From Peltaster fructicola (lineage: Eukaryota > Ascomycota > Dothideomycetes): a DNA stretch of 64,000 nucleotides. Made by a program: the position numbers and the translations under genes. The notes beneath the pieces are model-generated. The model worked only from the letters and a program-made list of their open reading frames with translations. It had not been told where the DNA came from and did not search any database. How positions within the stretch are numbered: position 1 is the first letter of the stretch; each line of letters begins with the position of its first letter. Shown here piece after piece: positions 33,885 through 44,700 of this stretch. The stretch lies in the NCBI GenBank assembly GCA_001592805.2, contig CP051143.1:2294001-2358000 (forward strand), in the 5' to 3' direction.

Positions 33885-34952
33885 TCAGGAGTAGTATCCT
33901 TCATAGTAACCCTTGGTACTGCTAAGGACTGGCACTGCAGTCGATGATGCTCCCCATGCCGCTGAGGACGTGACCAGCGGAGAGCTACCTGGCTTTGTCG
34001 ACAAGGCAGACAGAGTCGATGGGGAGGCCAACGACGTATTTGGTCCGACTGACTGTATGCTGGTGACTGTTACAGGTCTAATTGGTGTGCTAGACATGTC
34101 TGATGATCCGCATGTGCTACCAACACTCGTGAACAGCGAGGTGTACTGCGAGACTCTTGTATATGGCGACGCGCTACCCGGGATATGCTGTGTAGTCGTG
34201 CACACCTCACTGTCTTGTGTCGTATAGATTGAAGCACTGACGCCCGTTGTGACCACAGGCTGTGTCTCTGTGACGGTCACTGTCTGGACATTGGTTTTCG
34301 TGATGGTCGTTGGGTAGTCTGCAACATAACAGCTGGTCGAAGCATACCAGCTCACTGAAGTTGAGTATGAAGTGCTCTGAGTCTCTGTAGTGTAGGTACT
34401 GTGAGAGGTGGATGTGTAAGGTACTTGTGAAGTGACGACAGACGGTGTTCCGCAGCTATAAGTCGAAGTGATATCGGTGGTAACAGTAGTGTAGCCAATG
34501 ACTGTAGAAGACCCGGTCGAGGTGCCTACGCTTGTGGTTGGATAGCAAGAGGATCCTGCGTGGTCACCTGAGCTAGAGGAGAAAACACCACCTTGGCTGC
34601 TCATGGCAGACGATCCAATGCCTGCTGGACTGCTGCTCACAGCCAAGCTCGAAGTTGTGGCCGCATTCTTGGACGAGGTCACGACTGCAGTGCTCGACAG
34701 AGCTCCATTCTTTGATGATGACAATGCTGTTGAGCTAGAGTATCCCCATCCAGGAGAGACAGTACTAGACTGGCCATAACCACTGTTTTCTCCATAAGCA
34801 GGAGTACTCCATGATCCAGCGTCAGAGTCGTTTCCGTCCCAGTCGTTAGCATCATTCGAGCCGTCCCAGCTACCTCGATTACCTGGTAAGGCATCGACTA
34901 GCTTGACTATCCCCAGGTAGAGCAGGAGTATCGATGCAGACTTGGAGAGCAT
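33885..34952 (-). CDS. Secreted Ser/Thr-rich cell-surface protein
   Basis: This single-exon 355-aa protein begins with a clear signal peptide (SASILLLYLGIVKLVDALPG, cleavage likely after VDA). The ATG at 34952 was chosen because it puts the signal peptide at the terminus. Mature residues are an Asp/Asn/Gly/Trp-rich segment, then almost entirely Ser/Thr/Val with scattered Cys and TVTVTET-type repeats. This implies heavy O-mannosylation. The C-terminus (STKGYYEGYYS) is not hydrophobic, so there is no GPI signal in this model; the protein is likely secreted or wall-trapped. Similar unnamed proteins are common in plant-associated fungi. No enzymatic domain is seen. Confidence 0.75.
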   Translation of the reverse strand: MLSKSASILLLYLGIVKLVDALPGNRGSWDGSNDANDWDGNDSDAGSWSTPAYGENSGYGQSSTVSPGWGYSSSTALSSSKNGALSSTAVVTSSKNAATTSSLAVSSSPAGIGSSAMSSQGGVFSSSSGDHAGSSCYPTTSVGTSTGSSTVIGYTTVTTDITSTYSCGTPSVVTSQVPYTSTSHSTYTTETQSTSYSTSVSWYASTSCYVADYPTTITKTNVQTVTVTETQPVVTTGVSASIYTTQDSEVCTTTQHIPGSASPYTRVSQYTSLFTSVGSTCGSSDMSSTPIRPVTVTSIQSVGPNTSLASPSTLSALSTKPGSSPLVTSSAAWGASSTAVPVLSSTKGYYEGYYS

Positions 34953-35780
34953 GATTGATAAAGGAGCTTTGATGTGGTAACGACTGAGTATGAAGGTTTC
35001 GCGATGAAGAGACAATGGAAGTGTGGTGTTCTTACCTTTATACATTCGCTCAGTCTTCTGGCCATCAACACATACGCTGTCAATGAGTATGAGACGTAAG
35101 TGGTCCGAGGGATGTGAAGCGAATAGTTATCGTCGCATGGTCCAATGGAGATGTGCCGTGAACTCCAGAATCGCAGCGCAGGCGACGATCAAGGATTGAT
35201 CGAGTAGTATTTGGTGTCCTGTGTGAGGGCGAGCGAGGAGCTGAACTGTATGCTCTTGCCACGACTGCGTGGCTACATGGCACTGTGGCTGTACTGCTAT
35301 GTCAGTACTAGGGTCATGATAGGGTCGTCCCTACAGTAATTGCTGTGCTGCACGATTGACAACCTAGCTCTATCGAGTCGGTAGCTCATTCCGGTGTCAT
35401 TGGTACTTGAGGCGAGGTTGACTGGTATCCGATGAAACAACACGACATAAGCAGTCGCCGAATTTTCCTGGTCGTCGGAGCAGGGCTGTGCTGTTTTTCG
35501 TGATCACTATCCTGGGACAAGCCAATGTGGTGTGAAGGGTGTTGTTGATCAGAAATGCTTCGCTTCCTGAAATAGATGCGTGAACCTGCCGCTCGTACTA
35601 TGCTGTGCATCACAATCAACCACTTTAATAACAAGATCAAACAGAGGATATCGATGCCGATCAGAACGCACCTCCGATGCACGAGAAGTAAGCCTTGTAA
35701 ACATACACGAAAACGATATCTCATCACAACATCATTTATGATGGACCGCAGTATAGCTCAGCTGAAGGTTGGTACATTGG
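34953..35780. other. Intergenic region between the secreted protein gene and PRP45
   Basis: This 828-base region holds the promoter of the secreted-protein gene and the PRP45 3' UTR. Only short frames are present; I see no gene or repeat. Confidence 0.5.
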
Positions 35781-37532
35781 CTAATCGTCATCTCGTCGGG
35801 CTCGCTTCGCATCACCACCAGAGTCTTCAGCAGTCCTCTTCTTGGCACCCTGGGCAGCCTCCGCGATCATAGCATCAACGCCGAACGGATCATCGCCTCG
35901 ATCTCGTTCGAACATGACTGGTCCACTACGGGCTTCAGTCGTGTCTGTACCCTTGAAACCCTGTTTAGGTGCCTTGCCCAGTGTTTCGAATCGCTTCTCG
36001 CCCTGGATGCGGTCCATAGTTTCTCCACCGTCCTCGCCGTCATCTTCATCGTTACCAGCACCGGGTCGATAGATCGAGTTGAGAGCATCTCGCTCAGCAA
36101 AAAGTGGTCGATCGTAAGGCTGATCCTCGTTGAAGCCTGCTGCAAATCCAGAGCTCTGATTGAACAACCTGCTGTCATACATAGTCTCTTTCGTCTGTGT
36201 CGGCTTCGCTAAGCCAAGAGCCACTTTCTCGCTGATGTCCCGATTCTGCTCACGAGCAAGCATTTGGATTCTCCGCTCATGGCCCATGTTCTTCTGCTGT
36301 AGTTCACGCTTGGCAGCTCGTCGTCTCTCATCTCGTGCGCGTTCTCGAGCCTGTCGATTTGCCTCGCTGGAGCCTCTGCGTTCTCGTGAGGGTGATCGCG
36401 AATACGAGGAGTAGCTTGATCGGGAGTCTGTCGATCTGCTGCGCGACCTACTGGGAGATGCGTTCCGGCGAGAAGTAGCTGCAGCTCGTTCTTCGCGAGC
36501 CTTCTGTGCCAGTCGTCGCAGATTATCCTCTTTCTCCTCCTTTTCGCGCTCGGCCAGGCGCTGCTGCATGCGTTGTCGCTGCTGCACCTCCTCACGAGCA
36601 TGTCGGTCGGCAGTGTGGAGGGCTTCGGCGAATTGTGCAAATTTATCGTTGATCGTGACATCCTGTAGTCCTCGTCCGTCTGCTGCCAATCGCTTGTCTA
36701 GAGGAACAGTGTATCCCTTAGGATTCTTCCAATTCGACACAGGTGGTGGGATGCGCCATGCCTCTTGATCCTCGGCTGTGAGCTTTCTGGGCGGAGAATG
36801 CATGACTGGTGGAGGTGGACTGGGTGGTCCACGAGGTACCTTCTTGATCTTGTGCTTCGGCGGCTCCATTGGATCTATCTGTCTCTGTACGATCTTCATT
36901 ATGCGTTCCTGCTTCTTCGAATTGTCTCCCATCTGATTTGCAGGTGTGTATCGAACATACGTGGGTGCTGGACGTGAGGTGCCCTTGATGTTCTTCGGCT
37001 TCTGTGCTGCAAGTGCGCCATCGATCAGGCCTTGCAGTGCCAGTTGTGTCCGCTGCTTCGTAGCCTCCTCTTCTTCCGCACTGGGCTTCTCAAGGCTGAT
37101 CTCGCCGGCATCTGCTCGCTGTCGTAGTGGGATGAGGTCCTTGAAGCTAGAGTGAATGATCCGATTATCACTGTGTCCCCTCTTCGCGATGGCATCGTAC
37201 TTGACGTTGCCCTTCTGGTCAACCTGCAGGGCGAGCGCGTTCGACGAGCTTGCTGTTGCTGTGCTTCGACCCATATCGAGAGGATACTGTGCGACTGGCA
37301 CTTCAGGAAAGGCTCCGCCATCGCCAAAATCTTCAGGGTTTCGAGGCCGCCATGCTCTACGCTGACCATATGGTGGTGGTCCTGCGCGTTTGAGGACAAG
37401 TTGTGAGTCCAATTGTCGCGCATCCACAAGCCTTGGTCCTGACGTCGCGCTGTGTGCCGGCAGTTGCTCGTGCTCACCAGTATACTTTGGCTTCGGCAGC
37501 GCCGACATGAGCGACGTCCTGGCTGCCATCAT
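35781..37532 (-). CDS. PRP45: Spliceosome protein Prp45 (SNW/SKIP family)
   Basis: Prp45 is a core component of the activated spliceosome and also associates with transcription regulators in animals. It is a single exon of 583 aa. The SNW block is intact: PPPVSNWKNPKGYTVPLDKRL near residues 270-290. The family stretches RIIHSSFKDLIPLR, KHKIKKVPRGPPSPPPP and AREQNRDISEKVALGLAKP are all present. Between the SNW helix and the RDISEKVALG region lies an Arg-Ser-rich stretch (SRSRSRSTDSRSSYSS, about 350-385). The C-terminus ends with a basic cluster (KRARRDDD). A second ATG directly follows the first. It is head-to-head with the Yar1-like gene (241 bases). Confidence 0.95.
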   Translation of the reverse strand: MMAARTSLMSALPKPKYTGEHEQLPAHSATSGPRLVDARQLDSQLVLKRAGPPPYGQRRAWRPRNPEDFGDGGAFPEVPVAQYPLDMGRSTATASSSNALALQVDQKGNVKYDAIAKRGHSDNRIIHSSFKDLIPLRQRADAGEISLEKPSAEEEEATKQRTQLALQGLIDGALAAQKPKNIKGTSRPAPTYVRYTPANQMGDNSKKQERIMKIVQRQIDPMEPPKHKIKKVPRGPPSPPPPVMHSPPRKLTAEDQEAWRIPPPVSNWKNPKGYTVPLDKRLAADGRGLQDVTINDKFAQFAEALHTADRHAREEVQQRQRMQQRLAEREKEEKEDNLRRLAQKAREERAAATSRRNASPSRSRSRSTDSRSSYSSYSRSPSRERRGSSEANRQARERARDERRRAAKRELQQKNMGHERRIQMLAREQNRDISEKVALGLAKPTQTKETMYDSRLFNQSSGFAAGFNEDQPYDRPLFAERDALNSIYRPGAGNDEDDGEDGGETMDRIQGEKRFETLGKAPKQGFKGTDTTEARSGPVMFERDRGDDPFGVDAMIAEAAQGAKKRTAEDSGGDAKRARRDDD

Positions 37533-37773
37533 GTGAGTGCGAGGAGGGATGGCTGACGAGCGTGTGATGTATCATTTGGTACCTCCAAAAAGTTGACGTC
37601 CTCAGATGGCGCTAGTGTTGATGTGGCTGTGACCGAGATATGTGGCTGGTGTGACTATGTTCAGCAAGCGAACATTTTCAAAGCACAGCGTCATCGGCAG
37701 GCTGATGCAAACATTGAACTGCAGCCTTGGTTGTGATTCCATTGCGATCATTCGAGTCAGAGATAATACTACA

Positions 37774-38459
37774 ATGTCTGCAAATCCAACAATCGATCGC
37801 CTCCTCAACAATGTGCCAGATGCGCCGACTCTTGTACTTGAGCAATTACAACAACATCCACAACTCGCCTCACAGCAAGACAGCCATGGATACAGTCTCG
37901 TACACGCAGCGGCTTCATATGGTCATGTCGAGCTCCTTCGGACGCTCATAGAGCAATACAAAGTCGACGTCAACATCAAGGACGAAGATGGTGAGACGGC
38001 ACTTTTCAGTGTTGAGGCTGTCGAGATGGCAAAGGAACTGCTTGACCTGGGCATCGATGCGAATGCTCAGAATGACGAGGGCCAGACAGCTGCAGAGAAG
38101 CTGAACGACGAAGACGAGCAGCCACTTGTTGCAGCTTTCCTGCGAGACACGGCGCAGCGAGGCGTGTCCTGGCAGGCTCCTCAAACCCAATAGCCGCCAC
38201 CTCACTGGCAGCCGGAGAAACTGTGCAAAACATGCCACCAGTCCCAAATGGTATGGATATCAGCATTGGCACAATGCAAGCTGGTGAGGAAGGCGATGCT
38301 CCTGATCCCGAGCTGAGGAGGCGTATCGAAGAGCTAGCGGCGCGACCTGATTTCCACGAAGAGTCTGGTCAACGAGAGCTTCGAGATCTGGTTTCACAAG
38401 TGGTCTCTGGCATCTCAGCAGACGAACGAGGCTCTGCGTCAAGAAGACGTCTCGATTAG
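37774..38459 (+). CDS. YAR1: Ankyrin-repeat protein, Yar1-like (one frame break)
   Basis: The first frame, from ATG 37774, encodes MSANPTIDRLLNN and about three ankyrin repeats (DSHGYSLVHAAASYGHVELLRTL; VNIKDEDGETALF; DANAQNDEGQTAAEKL), then FLRDTAQ, and stops at 38193. A second frame overlapping from about 38185 carries a family-typical end (DPELRRRIEELAARPDFHEE, then GQRELRDLV) to 38459. No GT-AG pair of matching phase joins them; one missing base in the CCC run near 38188 would. The joined product would be about 228 aa, near yeast Yar1 (200 aa). Yar1 is the chaperone of cytosolic ribosomal protein Rps3 and guides it to 40S assembly. The Yar1 name rests on architecture and tail, so it is moderate. 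Confidence 0.65.
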
Positions 38460-39005
38460 ATTAGAGGACTGCTGTCATGGGTATGTGTCGATCACGCCGA
38501 TTCTCCAATCTATGCGAACTCCACGTGGGCCTTCCACCACTCTGTCGGGCATAGCTGGGGTCTAGATCTTGCAATCGTACACCGACTCCATCGAACCACA
38601 GCAGCGAGAGTATTCGTTCAGCTTATCTCTTCCGAATGATAAGAAATCGCGCTAGCGTCAACAGCCAAGCCCTACTATACTTCATCAACATCTCTGCCAA
38701 GAAACGTGGCAGTGATGTTATCTCTACGGTCATACACAGCGACTGTATGCTGGTAGGCTCAAATCTCACGCCACAGCCTCGACATGGACGATATATTATC
38801 GTGACTGACCACGCCGAGACTTAAGGACTCAAGAGATTCTCTTAGCCTACCACTTGGCTGATGTTACCGCGGAAATGGTCTCCAACGACTCTCCTCGAGA
38901 GAGCTTGAAGTATCGCGATGAGACCATGGTCTTGCTCAGGTAGTATCCAGTTGTCCTTCTTACGTCCTCTTCCCAGCACATCTCGTAAGAGAGAATCATC
39001 GAACA
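38460..39005. promoter_or_regulatory. Nitrate transporter upstream region
   Basis: This 546-base region is the promoter of the nitrate transporter and the 3' flank of the ankyrin gene. It contains several GATA-factor motifs (listed separately), as expected for nitrogen-regulated genes. No NirA consensus (CTCCGHGG) was found by eye. Confidence 0.6.
38622..38643. promoter_or_regulatory. Inverted pair of AreA-type GATA sites
   Basis: CTTATC at 38622-38627 (GATAAG on the minus strand) and GATAAG at 38638-38643 face away from each other, ten bases apart. A third site, TTATCT, lies at 38718-38723. Paired HGATAR sites upstream of a nitrate transporter are typical targets of the nitrogen regulator AreA/Nit2. 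Binding is inferred. Confidence 0.55.
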
Positions 39006-40626
39006 ATGTTTCTCTCATTCCTCTGGACAGCTCCTGAGCTGAACCCAGTTACACTCAAGGCACGATCTATCCCAATTCTCAATCCAGTCAACCAGCACGG
39101 ACGAGTGTTCTTCTTCTCATGGCTTGGATTTCTCCTAGCGTTCTGGTCGTGGTAGGCCATTTTCGAGCGAAGCATTCTAATTCTTCTTTCTGACCTCATC
39201 TAGGTATGCTTTCCCACCACTGTTGACCAAGACGATCAAAGACGACCTCGGCCTCTACCAGTCTGAAATCGCCAACTCCAACATCATCGCCCTCACAGCC
39301 GGTCTCATCTTCCGATTCGTATCAGGACCTCTCTGCGACAGGTTTGGCCCTCGCATAGTGTTTGCATCCTTGCTCCTTGCTGGTGCTCTACCAACAGCAT
39401 TGGCTGGCTGTGTCACGAATGCTGCTGGACTGATCGTGCTGCGATTCTTCGTCGGTATTCTTGGAGCTACCTTTGTACCCTGCCAGGTTTGGACTACAGC
39501 ATTCTATGACAAAAACGTGGTGGGCAGCGCCAATGCTCTCGTCGGAGGATGGGGCAACTCAGGAGGTGGCATCACCTATTTCGTGATGCCTGCCATACTG
39601 GACAGTCTTGTCGGTAGACAGCACCTCTCACCATCGACTGGCTGGAGAGTCGCCTTCATTGTGCCGTTCATTCTCATCACTGCTACCGCCATTGGAATGC
39701 TCACACTTTGTCCTGACACACCAACTGGCAAGTGGTCGGAGCGCCACATCAACACTACCAAGGACAACACAACTGTACATGTCGTTACTCAGCTACCAGA
39801 GCAGACCTACGATCAGCACAAGACCGCCACTCCTGTCGCCGCAGAGAAGCAACGAGAGAAGGATGCTGAGTCAGGAGAGACCACGGCGCCTCACTTGGAG
39901 TCTGGCACAGTCACTGCCATCGACGAGTACCAGCATGAGGTCGTTGTTAAGCCGTCCGCTGGAGAGATTTGGAAGGTTATAAGCAACCCACAGAGTCTTG
40001 CCCTGGCTCTCACATACTTCAATTCGTTCGGCGCTGAATTGGCCATCAACTCTATTCTCGGTGCATACTACCTTGGCAACTTCCCCTGGCTCGGTCAGAC
40101 CGGTGCAGGACAACGAGCAGCCATTTTCGGCCTCGTCAACTTTGTCTTCCGTCCAGCTGGTGGTTTTGTAGCCGACTTGCTCTACAAGTACACTGACGGC
40201 AGTCTCTGGGCGAAGAAGTTCTGGATCCACTTTGTTGGTATTGCTGGAGGAGCATTCTGTCTTGCTCTTGGTCTGCTCGATCCTCACAACTTGGCGACTA
40301 TGATTGGACTGGTTCTTGGACTGGCTTTCTTCATTGCTGCTGGCAATGGTGCCAACTTTGCTCTCGTGCCACATGTTCACCCACATGCCAATGGTAAGTT
40401 GTAGTAGTATTTATACCAGACACAGCTAACACGTTATATAGGCGTTCTCTCAGGCTTTGTGGGCAGCACAGGCAACTTTGGAGGCATTATCTTCTCCATC
40501 ATCTTCCGCTACACAGGCAACAACTACCACCAGGGCATCTGGATCATTGGTATCTTCTACATCGCCATGAACCTAGCAGTGTGCTGGATAAGGCCGATCC
40601 CAAAGGCGCAGATTGGCGGTCGGTGA
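39006..40626 (+). CDS. crnA: High-affinity nitrate/nitrite transporter, MFS NRT2/CrnA type
   Basis: Exons 39006-39151, 39204-40393 and 40442-40626 (introns 52 and 48 nt) encode 506 aa. The N-terminus ([20 protein letters not shown]) and [23 protein letters not shown] match fungal CrnA proteins. Both nitrate signatures are visible: [10 protein letters not shown] in TM5 and, near the third exon, [13 protein letters not shown] with GSTGNFGG. There is an MFS motif ([13 protein letters not shown]) and a long charged central loop between TM6 and TM7, typical of the fungal members. It imports nitrate with protons at the plasma membrane. The nitrate and nitrite reductase genes are not in this window, so it is not in a complete cluster here. 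GATA sites upstream support nitrogen control. Confidence 0.93.
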
Positions 40627-40730
40627 GATATTGCAGCTTATAGCAGCTTAGAACAACAATGGAATCTTTTACTCTCTGAGGTACAGTCAAGCAGAAATTA
40701 CTCTTTTACGTTCGTGATCGTCGTATGTAC

Positions 40731-41244
40731 TTATATGGCTGCGTCGTTCTTGGCAAACTGTCTTGCAAGAGCCTCGATGCTCTGGACAACCTCCTTGAAA
40801 GTCTGCTTGGTCTCATCACCCAGCTCAGCGGTGGCGGTGTCGTCCTCGTCGTTGGACCACTGAATCTCGAATGTGTTCAGGTCGAGCTTGGTGTTCAGGC
40901 CGTAGATGTCCTTTGAGGAGCTGCTTGGGAAGCCACGGATCTGAGAGATCAGAGAGAAGAGCTCGTTGACGTCGTCCCTGGAAGCAGCTGGTTAGATCGT
41001 TGCAGACAACAAGTGATAGAATGACTCACTTCGAGACATCGCCAGTCTTCTCTTCGTTACCGTTCTTAGTGCGAACGTTGGCACTGCGGTTTGGCTCGCC
41101 GATTATCTCAATGGATTGTGAGACAGTTCCTACACCGTGTTAGCAGTTGGTCTGCCAGATGTGTTGTCACGCACCCTCGAAAGGCTTTGAAAGCTTGATC
41201 TGGAAGGTCTCGCCTGATGGTGGTGGTGCGATCTGTCGAGGCAT
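40731..41244 (-). CDS. Small conserved fungal protein of unknown function
   Basis: Exons 41244-41175, 41129-41030 and 40977-40731 (introns 45 and 52 nt) give 138 aa, starting MPRQIAPPPSGETFQIKL and ending ARQFAKNDAAI. All three joints keep the frame. The sequence is acidic with no signal peptide or membrane segment; FQIKLSKPFE and DIYGLNTKLDLNTFEIQWSN look folded. I do not recognise a family. Precise phase-compatible introns and compact size argue for a real gene. It lies convergent with the nitrate transporter, 104 bases between stops. Confidence 0.75.
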
Positions 41245-41730
41245 GGTTGCTAGTATGGATGTACGGAATTATGTGTCGTTAAAGTACTGGGAGAAATGAT
41301 GTTTATGACAGAAATTGTAATGCTACGCACACTGAGAGAACACATTTTACCTTCCCTGAGCTCCACTAGAGCTCGCACAGGTTACATCACTGCTGCTCGT
41401 CGCGTGCTTTCGCGCTACGTCCCTGCGTTGTGTTGCTGGGAGAGGTCTTGATGTCATCTTGACCAAAGTGACTCCACAAAGCTCATCGATCGGGATCTGA
41501 TTGATCTACAAGCTAAGATCGTCGAGCACAGAGCCTCATACGTATGTCCAGTACAGAGGAGCAATCGCTGTCGATGAGACGAGAAAGTTAATCGTGGAAT
41601 GCGTTGCAGGAGTGTAGCAGCAAGAACGTCTGCAGAGCACCAGGCACGAGCTTTGAAAGCAACCATTGTCCTTCAAAATCGTAGATCTCATTTGAAATCC
41701 TATGCAAGTACGCATTAGAGCTGTCCTGCA
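41245..41730. other. Intergenic region
   Basis: This 486-base region holds the promoter of the small conserved gene and the 3' flank of the giant repeat-protein gene. Nothing else is recognised. Confidence 0.5.
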
Positions 41731-44700
41731 TCAAGACCGCAGTCGATGCAATCCTACAACTCGTAGCCTCAAGAGCAGAAGGGTATCACCAAACAACAGA
41801 CTCAAAACTCCTCTGAAAATGCAACGCTCAAAGATCTTCTTCAGCCAACTGCCTCTCTTGCTGTCAGCACGAGTCGGCATGGCTGGACGACCATCCCAAG
41901 TCTTCGCTCCCATGCTATCATAGCCCATGCTGTTCGTTGCCCGGCGAGCTCGACGATTGCCTGAGCTACCGCCGCTGCTGGGAACGCCCTCCTCTTCACC
42001 TCGAGCATAGCGAGGTCTACGTTGGTCCTCGTACTCATCCGTCTCTTTGTCTCTGCGACGTCGTGATCGCAGCTCGCGAGCTGTGAGATCGTCCATCGCT
42101 TCCGGCGCATTGTCGTCGGCATAGTGGACTGGCGCGTCCACGATGGTGCCCTCGACAGGTGGCGGTGGTGGTGGATCGCTTGAGAGCATATGGACCCATG
42201 AAGCGGTCTTATCACCTCCGGTCTTTATGTACGTTGGCCCGTTAGCGGCGCCGCTGCGACTCGGCCGAGGAGAGAGCTCACCATTGCGCCTGTCACCATA
42301 CCCACTCGCCACGTTCTCGGACTGCCGACGAGAATGGCGAGGTCGCTCTGCCGGTGCTTCAGCCACAGATCTGCGTACGCGACGTTCCTCGCGACGGATG
42401 CGGCGAGCCTCGTCATCCTCTGGTGCATACGAACGGCGTCGGTCAGCAGACTGGCGAGCTGCTTCCTCTTCAGCACGCTGACGACGTCGCTCGCGGCGCT
42501 CGGCGTCCTTGGCTTCCTGTTCTTGAGCAAGGCGATCTTCTTCGGCTCGTCGAGCCTCACGCTCAGCTCGACGAGCACGCTTCTCTTCGCGGCGGCGATC
42601 CTCTTCTTCTCGGAGTTGGCGCTCTTGTTGTACGCGTTCTTCCTGTGCTTTGGCCTGGCGGGCCTCTTCACGTTCAGCACGTCGGACTTGACGCGCTTCT
42701 TCTTCAGCGGCTTCGCGTTCCTCCGAGCACGTCGTTCGGCGCGACGAGCCTCTCGTGCAGCAGCTTCCTCAGCATCAGTCTGAGGAGCGCCTTCGGCATC
42801 CTCTTGTTGCCTTCTGGAGCGCTGTACTTTGCGATCGTCACGACGAAGTCGTTTCGAGCCATCGTCATCGTACTGCGATCCACGCTTACGTCGATTCTCG
42901 TACTCGCTCTCGTATGCTTTGCTGTTGCGTCGATCCGGCGTAGGTCGAGAAGCAAAGGCGCCTAGGATGCCACTCATCAAACCCGCTTTCTTCGCCATCG
43001 AGTCTGTGCGCTTCAATGGTGAAGGTGGATTCATGTCGTCCGACATACCCTTTGCTTCATCTGAAGCACGAGGAGCGTCCGTCATGATGGTATCATCGCC
43101 TCCGCCAACGTAGGCAGAGTCTCGCTTGCTGCGCCGAGACTTCTTGCCGTTCTTCTCGCCCGGCACTGCATCGTTTGCGATAGGACCATCGACCATGACC
43201 ATATCATCGCTGTCAATGGCGTAAGGGTCAGGCACTTTCCTTTCGGACTTGTCGCGCTTGGACTTCGACCTGCCAAGCACCTCAGCAGCCTTTGAGGAGA
43301 CTTTCTTAGAACTCTCAGGCGGAGGCGACATGAGTCCACTGTCAACCACGGCTGTAGAGTGTCGTCGACTGCTCTTCGGTGCTTCGTCTCGGGATGACTT
43401 GCTTTTAGACGGAGTGGCCGTAGCGCCGAAGAAACTACCAAAACCGCGAGAAGTACTTGGTCTTGACTTCGAAGCGGGTTTGGCATCTTTGTCGGACCCA
43501 GACGACTTGGACTCCTTCTCAAGTGGATCCTTCTCGGACGCCTTTCGTGCAGACTTCGATCGAGAGACGCCAGATGGACGATCTTTGCTTGGCGAGTCCT
43601 CTTCTTCTCCCTTAGCAGGCTTTGTCTCCTTCTTTGCTGGCGTTGGAGTGCTGCCCCAGAAGCCCCATGAAGAGCCAGCCTGGTCGCGCACTACTTTAGG
43701 GCGCTCCTTCTTGGCCGAAGACTTGTCCTTGTCTTTGCTCTCGGGTGGTGGCGTCAAGATATCAACATCGCCAAGCAAATCGTCCAGTCCAGTGTCGGCT
43801 TTAGCTTTGGTCTTGCTGGAGCTACTGATCTTCTTGTCCTTGGAACTGGATGACTTCTTCGTCGTAGACGCCATCTTGTCGTCGTCGAGAAAATCGTCGA
43901 TCGGGAAGTCACCTGGAATTGGAGTTGAGGCCTTCGAAGGAGGCGAGATGTCGATCTCTTTGTCTTTGCTCTTAGATGACTTCGATTTCGATTCTTTTGA
44001 CGACTTCTTCGGCGCAACAACTTCGTCGACAATAGCCGTCGCAACAATTGGCTCAGCGATGGCAGCGAAGATGTCCTTGGTCTTCTTAGAATCCTTCGAT
44101 TCCTTCTCCTTAGCTTTAGGACTCTCGACGACAGGATCGCCCTGCAGTGCTTTGATGCGATCTTGAATGCTGCTTGATGTTTTGGTTTTAGACTTCGATG
44201 CAGCTGCAGCCTTTGGCGGCGATGAGGCTGACTCCTTGAGGTCATCAAGAGTGCTTTCTGGCATCTTCGCTTCTTCTACAAGCGCGGACTTCTTACTGGC
44301 TGCGGCGTCAGCTCCAATTTCCTTGCCGGGCGTGGCTTTGCGACTAGTCGACTTTAGCGATGTACCCCAGAAGCCCCAGCCATCAGCCTTAGCCGTGTCT
44401 ACCTTGTTGGAGTCGTTCAGAAGGTCATCGAGACCGTCTATCTCGTCGTCGGCGGGTGCGACAATGACAGGTTCCTCAGCTTTGGCTTTGCTGCTCTTCG
44501 AGTCGACTTTTGAGCTCTTGTCGCTGGATTTCGTCTTGCTATCCTTTTCCTTGATCTTGTCCTTGGACGAAGACTTCTTTGGTGGTAGGTCTTCAACGAC
44601 GTCGAGGATGCCATCAGCATCGTCGTCGAAAGCAGCGGCGAAAGCAGCTTCGTCTGCTTTCTTCTTCGCGTCTGCCTCTGCGTCTGCCTTCTTTTTAGCT

